Below are positions 62,440-64,000 of a stretch of 64,000 nt of DNA, piece by piece. Location of the stretch: contig JAQISU010001235.1 in NCBI GenBank assembly GCA_029339505.1, positions 35,613,815-35,677,814 on the forward strand, read 5' to 3'. The notes under the pieces were generated by a model. The model did not search any database. It was not told where the DNA came from and was given only the letters and a program-made list of their open reading frames with translations. The stretch comes from Unio delphinus. Taxonomy: Eukaryota; Mollusca; Bivalvia; Unionida; Unionidae. The number at the start of each line of letters is the position of its first letter. Positions within the stretch are counted from its first letter, which is position 1. The position numbers and the translations under genes are program-made.

Positions 62440-63175
62440 TTCTCATTGATATGATGCAAAAGAGAAAAATAAAGAAAGTTAATCAAGAAGGAAGAAAGAA
62501 AGAGAAAGGGAGAGAAGAAAAGAAATTTAAAGAGAAGAAAGACAGATGCAGATTAAATTGAAGATACAAAGGAAAGAAAGAGAGATGCAAATGAAATTGA
62601 AGATGCAGAAAAGAAGAATGAGAGATGGAAATGCAATTAAGTTAAAAGAATTAGGACTTGGAAGGAAAATGTACTCCAACACAATTTCAGGTTTTGATAT
62701 TATCAGAAATATCAAGTTAGTAACCCAAAGTAGATCAATATTTGTTTTATTCTGAGAAAATATCTGCAAATTAAAAATGGCCAAGAGAACACTGGACTTT
62801 GTTACAACAAAGTCACTAGCAAAGCTTGTAAAGTTTTTACTTCACTGTCAGTACAACCGAGTGATAAGTATCATTTTGTTAAGGATTTTATCTTGAAGGT
62901 TTATGAGTAGGTACCTAAGTAATATCAACACATATCAGGTTTAGGAATTACACAAAAATAGCTGAACAAACCTATGCTGAATTTGCTTGGGAAAAGGCAC
63001 AACAATTTGACAGGCTGTATGCATCTAACAAGAGTGATAAAAAATTTTTTAGACAATGCATATTAGTTGAAGACTTCATGAATTCCATCCAAAGTACAAT
63101 CAAGACCTGTCTTGATGTACACCAGGTAGACACTTTGGAAAATGCTGCTATTGCCATATTTTCACACATATAACA
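62440..63175 (+). mobile_element. Decayed Ty3/Gypsy-type gag with SCAN-like domain
   Basis: The plus strand shows, in order, a Lys/Glu/Arg-rich coiled-coil stretch (purine-rich DNA, 62450-62650), FDIIRNIKLV, WPREHWTLLQQS, CKVFTSLSVQPSDKYHFV, and YAEFAWEKAQQFDRL with ILVEDFMNSIQSTIKTCLD. This is the order in SCAN-like gag proteins of animal Ty3/Gypsy elements. Stops and at least two frameshifts break it. No protease, RT or LTR was seen. It lies antisense in an intron of the phosphatase gene. Confidence 0.8.
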
Positions 63176-63689
63176 CACCTACGTGTACATGTATAACACG
63201 CACATGCAGATAATGCGCTGAAGTTATGTATTTGTGTAAAAAATATCTTGGATTGTGCGCCCATGCATATAGCGTGTGGTAACCAACACAGGCCTGCCTG
63301 AACACAAGACTGCCAGAGGTGCCTCATCTGATATATGTTATGAGGCTGTTTATCATATCTCGTTCATCATCCAGCGATTTAATGCTGGCTCCTTTATCTC
63401 TTTTTGCTCATAATAAATACCAGTATTACTCGTACAGTCGTAAATGCCATGTCGTAATATTTTTCATGTAAACAGAGGCAAAATAGCAATTGCCATAAAA
63501 CTATGTGCATTTACTGGTTTCCACTAATTTCTGGCTGGAATGCATGCATGCCGATATAGGGATGTTAATATCATTTATTTTTCAAAACCGATTATCGTTT
63601 GTAGAAATCTGATTCTAAACCGATTATCGGATTTTGTCTTACATAGAAATTACAAGAAATATATTCTTATAATGCAAGTTAGCGTATGC

Positions 63690-63885
63690 CTTGTGTGAAT
63701 AAAAGATATTCATTAAATACCATGACATACATAAAATATATTCATTACATACCATGACGTACATAAAAGATATTCATTACATATCATGACGTACATAAAA
63801 GATATTCATTACATACCATGACATACATAAAAGATATTCATTACATACAATGACGTACATAAAAGATATTCATTACATGACATAC
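63690..63885. repeat. 32-bp minisatellite, about 6 copies
   Basis: Unit AAAAGATATTCATTACATAC then CATGACGTACAT. The last copy is truncated. Confidence 0.95.
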
Positions 63886-64000
63886 AGATGCGCAAGCAGT
63901 GCAACATGGTGTCAACTTAGAATTGTTTATTTTCTACTTCAAGATTTGAATAAACCTCATTTATACTGTATGAGTATGAAAGAAATCTTGTATTAATTGT

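Overview
The window is nuclear DNA of an animal. It has spliced genes with GT-AG introns, a tRNA-derived SINE, non-LTR, DIRS-like and Ty3-like retroelement fragments, and Tigger and hAT DNA transposons. It is AT-rich and crowded with minisatellites. The element mix fits a marine invertebrate, probably a lophotrochozoan such as a mollusc; this is inference and no species is assigned.

The one real gene recognised is the 3' part of a receptor-type protein tyrosine phosphatase (RPTP) on the minus strand, 61963 down to 39865. Nine coding exons were assembled by hand. Their phases agree and they give 364 codons plus a stop. They encode the end of catalytic domain D1 (SAGVGRTG signature), the D1-D2 linker, all of D2, and the C-terminus. 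D2 keeps the CX5R cysteine and arginine but lacks several catalytic side chains. The extracellular, transmembrane and most D1 exons lie beyond 64000.

The most unusual observation concerns the introns of this gene. In three of eight introns the DNA at the 5' splice site, including the last exon bases and the GT donor, has been tandemly duplicated. Intron 1 has a 24-bp unit with eight extra GTGAGT donors, in frame and without stops, placed in the D1 Q-loop. Intron 7 has a 50-bp unit carrying the catalytic-cysteine codon of D2. Intron 4 has an early case with about two copies. Other introns hold private minisatellites. Intron 6 is mostly a 5.7-kb array of a 38-bp unit with higher-order structure.

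Layout: 1-14 kb is mostly unique sequence with a 28-bp array (about 4.97-6.23 kb), a SINE fragment (8.2 kb) and a decayed DIRS-like gag/pol (10.8-12.3 kb). 14-34 kb is gene-free: microsatellites, LINE fragments (15.6-16.3 kb and 21.3-23.2 kb, the latter inserted into a 58-bp minisatellite) and a succession of minisatellites. 34.4-36.1 kb is a CR1/L2-like LINE and 37.7-38.6 kb an internally deleted Tigger element. 39.8-62.0 kb is the RPTP gene with its repeat-filled introns. 62.4-63.2 kb is a decayed gag of Ty3/Gypsy type.

Almost every long open frame in the window lies over a minisatellite whose unit length or composition avoids stops. I do not treat those frames as genes.
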